7,975 bases of DNA from Ignavibacteriales bacterium UBA6490 (GTDB lineage: Bacteria > Bacteroidota > Ignavibacteria > Ignavibacteriales > Ignavibacteriaceae): NCBI GenBank assembly GCA_002435365.1, contig DJMM01000069.1:1-7975 (forward strand), in the 5' to 3' direction. Made by a program: the position numbers and the translations under genes. A model generated the notes under the pieces. It saw only the letters and a program-made list of their open reading frames with translations, did no database searches and was not told the origin of the DNA. The stretch's first letter is position 1, and every line of letters begins with the position of its first letter. This document shows positions 1-6,799 of this stretch, piece by piece.

Positions 1-388
1 CCAGGCCGCCGTCATTTTTCCTTACAACAATCTGACCTCCGAAAGCAGAGAGCAGGGTGCCTTCAATGAACTCACTGTTCTCCCCTATCAGCTGAATATT
101 TTTATCAATGTATTTCTGCAGAATTTTATCGAGACTTACAAGATCATACTGATAATTCTGTTCGAGTACGCTTCCGTTCAGCTTTATATGCACACTGGTA
201 GGATCGATAAGTTTTGCGACGTCAGTTATTTTAATTTCAGAATCGCCTTTGTTGATGTTTATCGTTCTGTAATCTTTAATTACACCAAGATTTGCGTTAT
301 ACACTGTAACGGAGACTGATTTTTGTTCCTGCGGGAATATAATAAACCCAAAAGAAACTACTAAGAGGAGCACCATTGACTTCTTCAT
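1..388 (-). CDS. DUF4139 domain-containing exported protein, N-terminal part (3' end cut by window edge)
   Basis: Only the first 129 codons are visible; the reading frame runs off the left edge. The start ATG at 388 is supported by an AGGAG Shine-Dalgarno at 395-399, six bases upstream. Residues 1-18 form a Lys-Lys then hydrophobic signal peptide (MKKSMVLLLVVSFGF...), so the product is probably exported to the periplasm or outer surface; the cleavage site is not obvious. The mature N-terminus reads V-T-V-Y-N-A-N-L-G-V-I-K-D, followed by D-P-T-S-V-H and L-E-Q-N-Y-Q-Y-D-L-V-S-L-D-K-I-L-Q-K-Y. These are hallmarks, as I recall them, of the widespread DUF4139/DUF4140 proteins, whose biochemical role is not established. 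The preceding M15B peptidase gene is on the same strand 405 bp away with no clear terminator between, so some read-through is possible. The family call is from motif recognition, not a search. Confidence 0.8.
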   Translation of the reverse strand, partial: MKKSMVLLLVVSFGFIIFPQEQKSVSVTVYNANLGVIKDYRTININKGDSEIKITDVAKLIDPTSVHIKLNGSVLEQNYQYDLVSLDKILQKYIDKNIQLIGENSEFIEGTLLSAFGGQIVVRKNDGGL

Positions 389-555
389 ATTACTCTCCTA
401 AAGATTAAATGTATGAGAAATGCGTCAAAACATTTATCAGGTTTACATTCTTAAAAATAGAAAAGTTCCAGACAAATCTGAAAATCCTTTCATATCATAC
501 AAATAAATTTTAATGAATTAATTTTAGGTAAAAATTACTGATATTGGATACCTGG

Positions 556-600
556 TCTGATTCTGATCTGGGTCTGATCCGATTCTGATTCGATTCTGAT
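556..600. repeat. Five TCTGAT hexamers, the last four at exact 11-bp spacing
   Basis: TCTGAT starts at 556, 562, 573, 584 and 595, giving spacings of 6, 11, 11 and 11 bp. The bases between hexamers are also similar (CTGGG, CCGAT, TCGAT), so this is a degenerate 11-bp tandem repeat rather than isolated hexamers. An 11-bp period places each copy on nearly the same face of the DNA helix, as in an array of protein-binding sites. Slippage of a simple repeat is an equally possible origin. It lies about 170-210 bp upstream of the DUF4139 start codon. Confidence 0.6.
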
Positions 601-615
601 CCCGTTTTTCTCAGA

Positions 616-644
616 TTAGAACACCGTTAGAACCAGTTCTGAAC
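616..644. repeat. Three GAAC repeats at 11-bp spacing with overlapping dyads
   Basis: GAAC starts at 619, 630 and 641, exactly 11 bp apart. The first two copies are part of identical TTAGAAC heptamers (616-622 and 627-633). The second copy lies in a dyad, AGAAC-CA-GTTCT (629-640), and the third in GTTC-T-GAAC (636-644). The block follows the TCTGAT array after a short T-rich gap and has the same 11-bp period. It could be an operator region or part of one degenerate repeat tract. No regulator can be named. Confidence 0.45.
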
Positions 645-793
645 AAGCTTACATTTACCTTAGCTCATTAATCAGACGGCAAAAAATCATCTTTGAAGAA
701 TATTACTATATAATAAAATTACTCTTCACAGAATAGTAAGAAATTATAAAGGCCGGAGTGAAGATTAGGTAAGACTATGCCGGAGAATGCGGT

Positions 794-1573
794 TTATTTT
801 TTTTCCCAGTGCCAGTGCCAGGGTTCAAAAGCAACACCATATTTATTTCCTTCCGGGTAAGATAGATAAAAATTAAACCCGGAGGCATTTTCAAGCATCC
901 AACCGTATTCATCGAGCTTAACAAAGTCTGCAGCTGTTTGTCCGCCGCTAAATCCATTTATACCGTTTTCGCTTGTAAAATCGATTGCGGTATTAACAGG
1001 GTGTCCATGTTCGCTGTAACCGGGCATGGCAATCCACTTTGCATTTTCACGTAGAGAGAAATTGTTGCTTTTCACCAGGTAATAAAAGAAAAGGTATGCC
1101 TGTCTTCCGGGTGAGCGATAACCGGAATCCACAAATAATTTCCTGCCCAGATCCTTCTTCATTTGCTCCGCCAGCTTCAGATAGTCATTATATACATGTT
1201 CCGGCAGGTACTGTACGCCGGTTTCCCTGCCAGGATTCAGCTTGATGGATTGAAGCTTCACCAGTTTCCCCGGTTTGTCGATAGAATAAAAAGGTCCTTT
1301 AAAGCCCAGCTCAGAAGGAGCTATACTGAAAATTCTGAGAGCGAAGTTTCTCTCGATAAAACTGAGTTCTCCCAACAGAATGTTGTAATCTATAATAGCT
1401 TTCTCGTCGGCAGGAGTAGAGGAAAGAACATTTTCAAATCTGTCCAATATATTTTCGGCATTGATCTTCTGGAAAAACGGAAGGGACTCATAGTTATTAA
1501 TATCAAAAACAAACAGATAAACTGTTATCAAAGCTATTGATATAACCGCAAAATATATCAGAAAAGTCTTCAC
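794..1573 (-). CDS. Membrane-anchored VanY-like M15B D-alanyl-D-alanine carboxypeptidase
   Basis: This 259-residue protein has an N-terminal hydrophobic segment (about residues 4-23) with no clear cleavage site, so it is probably anchored in the inner membrane with its catalytic domain in the periplasm. The C-terminal half carries the VanY/peptidase M15B motifs: S-G-Y-R-S at 150-154, S-E-H-G-H-P-V-N-T-A-I-D at 187-198, and E-P-W-H-W at 250-254. Expected zinc ligands are H191, D198 and H253, with E250 as the catalytic base; all are present, so activity is likely. The family trims D-Ala or related bonds in peptidoglycan stem peptides; D,D- versus L,D-specificity cannot be read here. Residues 30-130 are a linker region I do not recognise. 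The start is GTG at 1573, with an in-frame TAA only two codons upstream and only a weak AAGAA-like ribosome site; later starts would remove the membrane segment. It is divergent from the metal-binding lipoprotein gene. Confidence 0.88.
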   Translation of the reverse strand: MKTFLIYFAVISIALITVYLFVFDINNYESLPFFQKINAENILDRFENVLSSTPADEKAIIDYNILLGELSFIERNFALRIFSIAPSELGFKGPFYSIDKPGKLVKLQSIKLNPGRETGVQYLPEHVYNDYLKLAEQMKKDLGRKLFVDSGYRSPGRQAYLFFYYLVKSNNFSLRENAKWIAMPGYSEHGHPVNTAIDFTSENGINGFSGGQTAADFVKLDEYGWMLENASGFNFYLSYPEGNKYGVAFEPWHWHWEKK

Positions 1574-1736
1574 TTCTTATATTGATCTTATTCAAAAATT
1601 AAAGTTAATATGAATATTGTAATTATGAAACCCTCAGGACAGAATAATCAGGGCCGGGAGTATGTCTTTGCCGGCATTATCGGGAAACGGGTTATGATTG
1701 TCTTTCTTTAAATACTTAAAAATCTGCTTTCAGTGT

Positions 1737-1765
1737 TTTATATTTTCAGTCAGAAATTGTATAAT
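1737..1765 (+). promoter_or_regulatory. Sigma70-type promoter of the metal-binding lipoprotein gene
   Basis: A perfect TATAAT -10 box (1760-1765) lies 17 bp downstream of TTTATA (1737-1742), which matches 4 of 6 bases of the TTGACA -35 consensus. Transcription would begin near 1772, leaving a leader of about 35 nt before the ATG at 1806. This sits in the 232-bp divergent spacer 1574-1805. I could not find an equally good promoter for the oppositely directed M15B peptidase gene. Confidence 0.6.
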
Positions 1766-1796
1766 AACAGATAGGATTATCAAACAAAAATATTGC

Positions 1797-1800
1797 GGAG
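1797..1800 (+). promoter_or_regulatory. Ribosome binding site that fixes the lipoprotein start at 1806
   Basis: GGAG lies five bases before the ATG at 1806. The same frame is open back to an ATG at 1698, but that codon lies upstream of the probable promoter and would place 36 residues in front of a normal lipoprotein signal peptide. The start at 1806 is therefore chosen. Confidence 0.75.
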
Positions 1801-1805
1801 TAAGA

Positions 1806-2102
1806 ATGGGCCATCTCAAAATAACGGCAGTAATTCTGCTGGGTTTAATTATATTAAGCGGCTGCGGGGAAGAAAAGAAGGATCTTCAGAAGGAAAAAGT
1901 CCCCCAGTCGGAATTAATAAGATCCGAAGGAACCGATGTATCTGCTCTTGATATCAATGGAGACGGGAAGCTGTACCAGTGCCCTATGCATTTCCAGGTA
2001 ATTTCCGATTCATTGGAGACTTGTCCATTATGCATGATGGATCTTGTTGAATACACAGTGGCGGAAGCAGGAGTTAATATACAGAATCATTACAATCACT
2101 GA
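1806..2102 (+). CDS. Small lipoprotein with a heavy-metal-binding domain
   Basis: This 98-residue protein has a signal peptide (residues 1-19) ending in the lipobox L-S-G-C, with Cys20 as the lipidated residue. There is no Asp at +2, consistent with the outer membrane. After a charged linker comes Y-Q-C-P-M-H (57-62) and T-C-P-L-C-M-M-D-L (72-80). This is the short heavy-metal-binding domain (YxCPMHP...CPxCGMxL type) found at the N-terminus of some CusB-like efflux adaptors and in stand-alone periplasmic proteins. C59, M61, H62, C73, C76, M77 and M78 are candidate soft-metal (copper or silver) ligands. The usual Gly after the second Cys is Met here. D-I-N-G-D-G-K (49-55) just before the domain resembles a Ca-binding loop, but I recall similar sequence in relatives, so it may be only part of the fold. 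The C-terminus ends N-H-Y-N-H, two more possible ligands. No efflux pump or metal sensor gene is in view. Metal identity and role (buffer or chaperone) are inferred. Confidence 0.82.
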   Translation: MGHLKITAVILLGLIILSGCGEEKKDLQKEKVPQSELIRSEGTDVSALDINGDGKLYQCPMHFQVISDSLETCPLCMMDLVEYTVAEAGVNIQNHYNH

Positions 2103-2108
2103 TTTTTT

Positions 2109-2140
2109 AAAAAAAATCATTCCGGTCAGTTCCGGAATGA
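2109..2140 (-). terminator. Rho-independent terminator ending the minus-strand operon
   Basis: A perfect 9-bp stem (2117-2125 pairing with 2132-2140) encloses a 6-nt loop. Reading the minus strand it is followed directly by eight T residues (complement of A2109-A2116), a textbook intrinsic terminator about 25 bp past the stop of the hybrid kinase gene. The same hairpin lies 14 bp after the stop of the plus-strand lipoprotein gene, but on that strand the downstream sequence is only CTTTAAG, so termination there would be weaker. The 63-bp gap between the two converging genes is essentially this element. Confidence 0.85.
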
Positions 2141-2165
2141 CTTTAAGAAAAATTTCAGTCAGTTT

Positions 2166-5100
2166 TTATTTGGTTTTAAAAACTTTTTCCAGTATCTCAA
2201 CCATTTTATCGCGGAATATGGGTTTGGCGATAAATTCATTAAATCCTGCTGCGATATAATTATTCCTGTCGCCAGGTAAGTAATAAGCAGTTGCTGCAAT
2301 AACCGGAATATTTTGGTGTTCCGGCATTTTCTGAATTATCCTTAGGGCATCCAGGCCGTTGTACTCTCCCTGCAGATTGATATCCATTACAATAAAATCG
2401 AACTGTGTTTTATCCATCAATGGGAGAGCTTCTTCAAAACTTGATGCAAACTGCAAGTCGCCCAGTTCCTTCATCTGTACTTTAAATAATATCTGTGCAT
2501 CGATCTGATCCTCAATATACAAGCATTTAAACCTGGAAAGTTTAAGGTATGTTTCTTTTTCTGCCGGAGATTTAACTGCGGGTTTTTTAATGGTTTTCAG
2601 TTCCTTTTCGGGAACTTTTGTCTCTTCCGCAGGTTGTGAAACCTCAGTTTTCACATCAATTAATGCAGCCTTGTACTTTACAGGAAACGTATATCCGACC
2701 TCGGTATTATCAGGACTGACAAACAGTTCTGCATTGAATATATTCAGCAATCTTGTAGCCAGGCGCAATGAAAGTTTCGGCAGTCCCGAAGTGGTATTAT
2801 TCATACCGCCGGGAGAGAAAATTTTTACAAGCTCATCAAACAGGAATGGTGTAATACCTTGCGGATTATTTTTGAATGCAACTGCAAATTTATCGCTGCC
2901 TAATGGATATAAGGAGATATATATTTTTTTCTCTTTTGTAAGGTATCCGCTTATTTTTGCAAGCAGATACAGCAGATTTGCAAATTTGCTTTTATCGGTT
3001 TCGATACTGAGAGAAGGACTAATGTTTCCTTTAAGTATTTCAATACCGCGACTTCTGGTCAGTTCATCAAAATCATTCTGCAGGTTATCTATCAGATCTT
3101 TGGCCGATATTTTCGCAACATCGAGTTCCGGGGCTTTTTTCTCAATATTATAATATTCAACTATTGAATTCATTGTATTCAAGAGGCTTGTTCTGTTTTG
3201 ACCGATAATATCAGCCGCCTCTTTCTGATCCGGAGTAAGTTCACCGATACTGTCCGTAAGTTCCTGAACAAATCCCAAAATCACATTGATGGGTGTAAGT
3301 ATTTCATGAAAAATACTTGAAATAAGCATCAGGTCGCCCTGCGACTGTTTATCCGTAGACAGCAATTTTTCTATTGCCGGTTCCTGTACAGATGTTTTTA
3401 TCTCTTCTTTTTTTACGATATTACCAAGGATTGTAAAGGCCTCAATTTCATTTTTATAATCTTTTACCGGTGAAATAGTCAAGCTAACCGGCACCATCTG
3501 CCCGCTGGAATTTTTTATTTCGATGGATAACTGCTTCGAATCCATTTTAAGAGTTTTAAATATTCCGGTTATGCTGCTTCTCTCCTCATCCTTAACAAGT
3601 GCGGCAAAGGAGGTTTTTTCCATTTTAATATCGGTATAGCCGAGATTCCGGATCACACGGTTATTGACAGATATAATAAATCCCATAGGATCGGTAACGA
3701 ATACAAGCTGTTCGGTGTTGTCAAAAGCCGTTTGAAGCAGCCTGATCTGTTTTTCCGTTTCCAGGGTAGGTGTTACATCTCTTATGATATTAAAGTGAGC
3801 ATCCTTGTTCCCATATTTCAGCGTGAACTTGCTGATTTCCACAAAGACAAACGATCCGTTCTTCTTCTTCTGCCTGAATGGTCCGGTAAATACACCTTCC
3901 TGGATTGATTCGTTAAGTGCGCTTAATAAAGTCTGAATATCTTCAGGTGCATAAAGATCGGTAAGATCCATCTGCAGAAATTCTGTTTTTGAAAAGCCAT
4001 AAAGATTAAGTGCAGCCTGGTTCACTTCGATGAACCTGAGATTTTCCTTTTCGTAAATAAAAACAGGCTCAGGGTTTTTCTGAATCAGTATATCGTAAAC
4101 CTTGCCTCTGCTACTGGACGAATCCTGCATTTCACTAACCGGGTTTAATTCATTAAAATAAAGGAGGATGTAATCTTCCTTCTGTAAGTTTATTCTTTTA
4201 AGTACCAGCTTGAAACCTGGTATGCCCCTTTTCCTAAGAAAATCTATGCCAGTTAAAATATGCGATTTATCTTCATATTTTGAAGAAATAAAATCATCAA
4301 CAATAGTATAAATTTCCCCTGGCAGATAATTTCGGTAACTAATTTTGCTATCATTCCGGTCAATAGCAAACAGCCTCAGGAACTGATCATTGGCAAACAT
4401 CAGGGTGCCTGTTAATCCTAATAGTGCCGAAGGACCGGGTAAAGCTTTCAGGAAATCGGTCTCAGCAATGCCGGTTTTGGGATCGGCGGGAACAGTAATA
4501 CCCACCAATGCATAAACTTTGTTGTCTTTATTGGTAAGAGGAATCTCAATTCTTGCTCTTCCGTACGGATAGGGTCCCGCTAACAGACCAGAAGACTGAA
4601 ATCCCTTCCCGGTATTTATTATATATTCAAATATCGATACGGATATTTTTCTTAAATGCTCGGGGACGTATTTTTCTTCTTCGGTGCCCTCTATCTTTTC
4701 TCGGGGTAATCCGAGGTAATCGCAGAAGGCTTTATTTACAAGCAGGTACTTTCCGTCGACATCTTTTATCCAGAAAAACTCAGGCAGTTCATCCGCCTTT
4801 CTCCTCAGGAGATCCTTCCCTGCCAGGGTAAAGGGGAAAAGCTGTTTCACGCTTTCCAGAAGTTCGGCAGGGATATTAATGTTTTTCCCCGCTGATAATT
4901 TAAGTCCGTTGCCGTTTTTAATCTTTAAATCTTCAGGAATAAACACAAATGAGAAAAATTCTTCGGAAGCATTTGAAATGTAGGAATACTTCAGCTGAAC
5001 CATTCCTGCTTCTTTTCCTTTAATTATCAATTGAACTTCAAGCGGCTGACTGCCGGCAGCTCTTGATCTTAAAATGGAATAAAACATTTCTGAAGTCTGG

Positions 5101-5276
5101 CCGGAAAAAATATCGAAGATATTATGATCGGAGGAGGTAAGGTTCAGCAGTTCTCTTGCAGGGCTGTTGGAAAAAAATATATTCCCCTTGGTATCCGTAA
5201 TTATATGCGGATCCTCATATAAGCCTGTTAAAACAGGCAGAAGATCTGATTTTAAAATATCCTGTATTTTCAACAC
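2166..5276 (-). CDS. Cytoplasmic multi-PAS hybrid histidine-kinase-like protein with degenerate ATPase domain and intact receiver
   Basis: This 1036-residue protein has no signal peptide or membrane segment, so it is a cytoplasmic sensor. About five PAS-like domains precede the kinase region, near residues 10-115, 160-262, 275-377, 395-500 and 510-622; the second, fourth and fifth are clearest (e.g. F-I-E-V-N-Q-A-A-L-N-L-Y-G at 415-427). A HisKA-like helix pair follows with F-H-E-I-L-T-P (656-662); H657 is the expected phospho-acceptor. The following HATPase-like region (about 740-868) keeps the overall pattern but has lost key residues: the N-box Asn aligns with K774, the G1-box D-x-G-x-G is N803-N-P-Q-G, and the G2-box glycines align with K834 and S836. 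After a Lys/Glu/Pro linker (870-912) the receiver domain (917-1034) is complete: E922, D923, phospho-acceptor D965, T996 and K1018. Autophosphorylation is therefore doubtful, while receiving phosphate looks possible. The start is GTG at 5276, four bases after the preceding stop and without a clear Shine-Dalgarno, which suggests translational coupling; TTG at codon 2 is an alternative. It is the last gene of the operon. Confidence 0.88.
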   Translation of the reverse strand: MLKIQDILKSDLLPVLTGLYEDPHIITDTKGNIFFSNSPARELLNLTSSDHNIFDIFSGQTSEMFYSILRSRAAGSQPLEVQLIIKGKEAGMVQLKYSYISNASEEFFSFVFIPEDLKIKNGNGLKLSAGKNINIPAELLESVKQLFPFTLAGKDLLRRKADELPEFFWIKDVDGKYLLVNKAFCDYLGLPREKIEGTEEEKYVPEHLRKISVSIFEYIINTGKGFQSSGLLAGPYPYGRARIEIPLTNKDNKVYALVGITVPADPKTGIAETDFLKALPGPSALLGLTGTLMFANDQFLRLFAIDRNDSKISYRNYLPGEIYTIVDDFISSKYEDKSHILTGIDFLRKRGIPGFKLVLKRINLQKEDYILLYFNELNPVSEMQDSSSSRGKVYDILIQKNPEPVFIYEKENLRFIEVNQAALNLYGFSKTEFLQMDLTDLYAPEDIQTLLSALNESIQEGVFTGPFRQKKKNGSFVFVEISKFTLKYGNKDAHFNIIRDVTPTLETEKQIRLLQTAFDNTEQLVFVTDPMGFIISVNNRVIRNLGYTDIKMEKTSFAALVKDEERSSITGIFKTLKMDSKQLSIEIKNSSGQMVPVSLTISPVKDYKNEIEAFTILGNIVKKEEIKTSVQEPAIEKLLSTDKQSQGDLMLISSIFHEILTPINVILGFVQELTDSIGELTPDQKEAADIIGQNRTSLLNTMNSIVEYYNIEKKAPELDVAKISAKDLIDNLQNDFDELTRSRGIEILKGNISPSLSIETDKSKFANLLYLLAKISGYLTKEKKIYISLYPLGSDKFAVAFKNNPQGITPFLFDELVKIFSPGGMNNTTSGLPKLSLRLATRLLNIFNAELFVSPDNTEVGYTFPVKYKAALIDVKTEVSQPAEETKVPEKELKTIKKPAVKSPAEKETYLKLSRFKCLYIEDQIDAQILFKVQMKELGDLQFASSFEEALPLMDKTQFDFIVMDINLQGEYNGLDALRIIQKMPEHQNIPVIAATAYYLPGDRNNYIAAGFNEFIAKPIFRDKMVEILEKVFKTK

Positions 5277-5280
5277 TCTA

Positions 5281-6798
5281 TCAGGGACAATTATTCCAGT
5301 TCTTAAAAGCTTTTTCAGGAGAATATGGTGAAACCATAAAGGGATCTTTTGCCCTTAAGCGATAAACATAGGTATGCTGACAGACAGTATTATTATCCGC
5401 ATATTGCCTGAGATTTCCTTCCACCTGGGCTATTTCACTAAATGACCCGCCGGCGGTTGAATCCCGTTTTTCAATAATGAACCAATCAGCCTCCGAGCTA
5501 TATTCCCAGGTTAGGATCATATTAATGCCGTCATAATAGCCATTGAGATTGAAAGGGGCTTTAAGCGGCACAATCTGGGTAATTATTCCCATTTCATCAG
5601 AGTAAGATGAACTGTAAAGACCATCATCTTGCTTTACCCGGTAGAAATAATTTCTGCCGGGCTGAACTGTGTCGCGAAAAGATAAAACAGATCCTTCCAC
5701 TCTCCCTGCTTCAGCAAAATTTCCTCCGTCTGTTTTCCTCTCCACAACAAAATCCGACCAAATCTGGTCATTGTCTTTCCACTTAACAATCACGCTTTTT
5801 GAAGAGGGATTGGAAACCGAGATAATTGTAGGAGGCTTTAAAATATAAGGAGGCATAAATATATAGGCTTCGTTGGACCAGGACGAATCGCTGCCGGATA
5901 TTGCCTTTATCCGGTAAAAATATTCTGCACCTCCGGTAAGTTCGGAAGAACTATCCGTAAAGCTTTCAGAATTAACACCGCTGTATCCGATGGCTTCAAA
6001 AGCAGACCAGGGTCTTCTTCTTTCTATCTTGAAATAATTCTCGTTGGTGCTGTTATCTTTCCAGGTAAGAATTATGATCCTGAAATCCTTAACTTCTGCT
6101 TTAAGATTCCCCGGTGCCGGAATATTCTGGCTTCCCCCAGATCCGTCAGATGAGATTACTTTACTGAAATCGGAAATACCATTTCTTGAGATTCCCCTTA
6201 CCTTATAATAATAAACTGTTCCGGGTGCAAGATTATCATCATTAACATTTCGCTGATCTCCGGAAACAGAGAGGTATTTTGTAAAGTTTCCGTTTACTCC
6301 CTCCTTCCGCCAGATTTCATATTCCTGAATATAGGCAGAGTTATCCTTCCAGGATAAGTTCAATGCGGTGCTGCTTAGCAATACAACCTGCAGGTCAACA
6401 GGTGCTGAGGGCAAAGTTTTATCCTCTGTTATTAAAATATTTTTTACTGTATTGCTTTTATAACTGGTGCCGTTAGTGGCATAAATGATTAGGAACAGAT
6501 CTACTCTTTTACCAAGGAAGGAGGAATCTATCTCAAAATCAATAATCGGATTCGAATTGTTGACAGGAGGGTAATTCCTTATAAAATCATTATTTACATA
6601 AAGTTCAATGAAGTAAAAACCGCTAATATCTTTGAGCGTATAGTCAATCCTTTCCCCTTTATAACCCAGCGAATCATTATCCGCCGGGTTCAGTATTTCT
6701 ATTTTAAGCTCTTTATCAGCAGGATCATTATTGAGAATATCATCAGCACATCCGCTGAAAAATGCAAGCATCGCCACAAGAAGAAGCAGAAATTTCAT
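5281..6798 (-). CDS. Surface lipoprotein with one Ig-like and four fibronectin type III domains
   Basis: This 505-residue protein begins MKFLLLLVAMLAFFSGC; Cys17 is the lipidated residue (F at -3 is slightly unusual). Residues 30-125 resemble a bacterial Ig-like beta-sandwich (K-I-E-I-L-N-P-A-D-N-D-S...). Four Fn3 domains follow at about 131-216, 227-315, 321-408 and 412-501. The first three share W-K-D-N-[SD] and all four show an E-Y-E-I-W-R / F-K-I-E-R / F-V-V-E-R / F-I-I-E-K strand and a Y-x-Y-[KR]-[VL]-[RK] strand. Two Cys near the end (473 and 504) could form a disulfide. No catalytic domain is seen; such proteins usually bind or space partners at the cell surface, and no ligand can be named. 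The frame is open back to a GTG at 6846, but the ATG at 6798 gives a proper lipoprotein signal, has GGA nine bases upstream (6808-6810), and starts one base after the stop of the preceding gene. An ATG at 6807 has no room for a ribosome site. It is the middle gene of the operon. Confidence 0.87.
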   Translation of the reverse strand: MKFLLLLVAMLAFFSGCADDILNNDPADKELKIEILNPADNDSLGYKGERIDYTLKDISGFYFIELYVNNDFIRNYPPVNNSNPIIDFEIDSSFLGKRVDLFLIIYATNGTSYKSNTVKNILITEDKTLPSAPVDLQVVLLSSTALNLSWKDNSAYIQEYEIWRKEGVNGNFTKYLSVSGDQRNVNDDNLAPGTVYYYKVRGISRNGISDFSKVISSDGSGGSQNIPAPGNLKAEVKDFRIIILTWKDNSTNENYFKIERRRPWSAFEAIGYSGVNSESFTDSSSELTGGAEYFYRIKAISGSDSSWSNEAYIFMPPYILKPPTIISVSNPSSKSVIVKWKDNDQIWSDFVVERKTDGGNFAEAGRVEGSVLSFRDTVQPGRNYFYRVKQDDGLYSSSYSDEMGIITQIVPLKAPFNLNGYYDGINMILTWEYSSEADWFIIEKRDSTAGGSFSEIAQVEGNLRQYADNNTVCQHTYVYRLRAKDPFMVSPYSPEKAFKNWNNCP

Positions 6799-6799
6799 G

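Larger units (their letters stand above)
389..793. other. Non-coding spacer upstream of the DUF4139 gene
   Basis: This 405-bp stretch holds no convincing gene on either strand. It should contain the promoter of the minus-strand DUF4139 gene. Weak minus-strand candidates are a TATGAT -10-like element at 494-499, which would give a leader of about 100 nt, and a TTGACG hexamer in the AT-rich stretch nearer the start; neither has a good partner hexamer. The distinctive content is two blocks of 11-bp-spaced direct repeats at 556-600 and 616-644. A 7-bp direct repeat GCCGGAG occurs at 752-758 and 780-786, just past the end of the M15B peptidase gene. I see no hairpin followed by a T-run after that gene. 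Confidence 0.6.

Noticed and set aside
709..714. Plus-strand TATAAT in the spacer after the M15B peptidase gene.
   Set aside because: It has no suitable -35 partner and no plus-strand gene follows; it is in a simple AT-rich stretch.
1653..1675. GCCGG...CCGGC inverted repeat in the divergent spacer.
   Set aside because: Only a 5-bp stem with a 13-nt loop and no T-run; too weak to call a terminator or operator.
1698..1805. Possible N-terminal extension of the metal-binding lipoprotein from an ATG at 1698.
   Set aside because: The TATAAT promoter at 1760-1765 lies inside it, the ATG at 1806 has a GGAG site and begins a standard lipoprotein signal peptide, and the extension has no recognisable character.
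2590..3153. Long plus-strand open frame opposite the hybrid kinase gene.
   Set aside because: It lies wholly antisense to a well-supported gene and its translation has no recognisable domain; the same holds for the plus-strand frame at 1163-1540 opposite the M15B peptidase gene.
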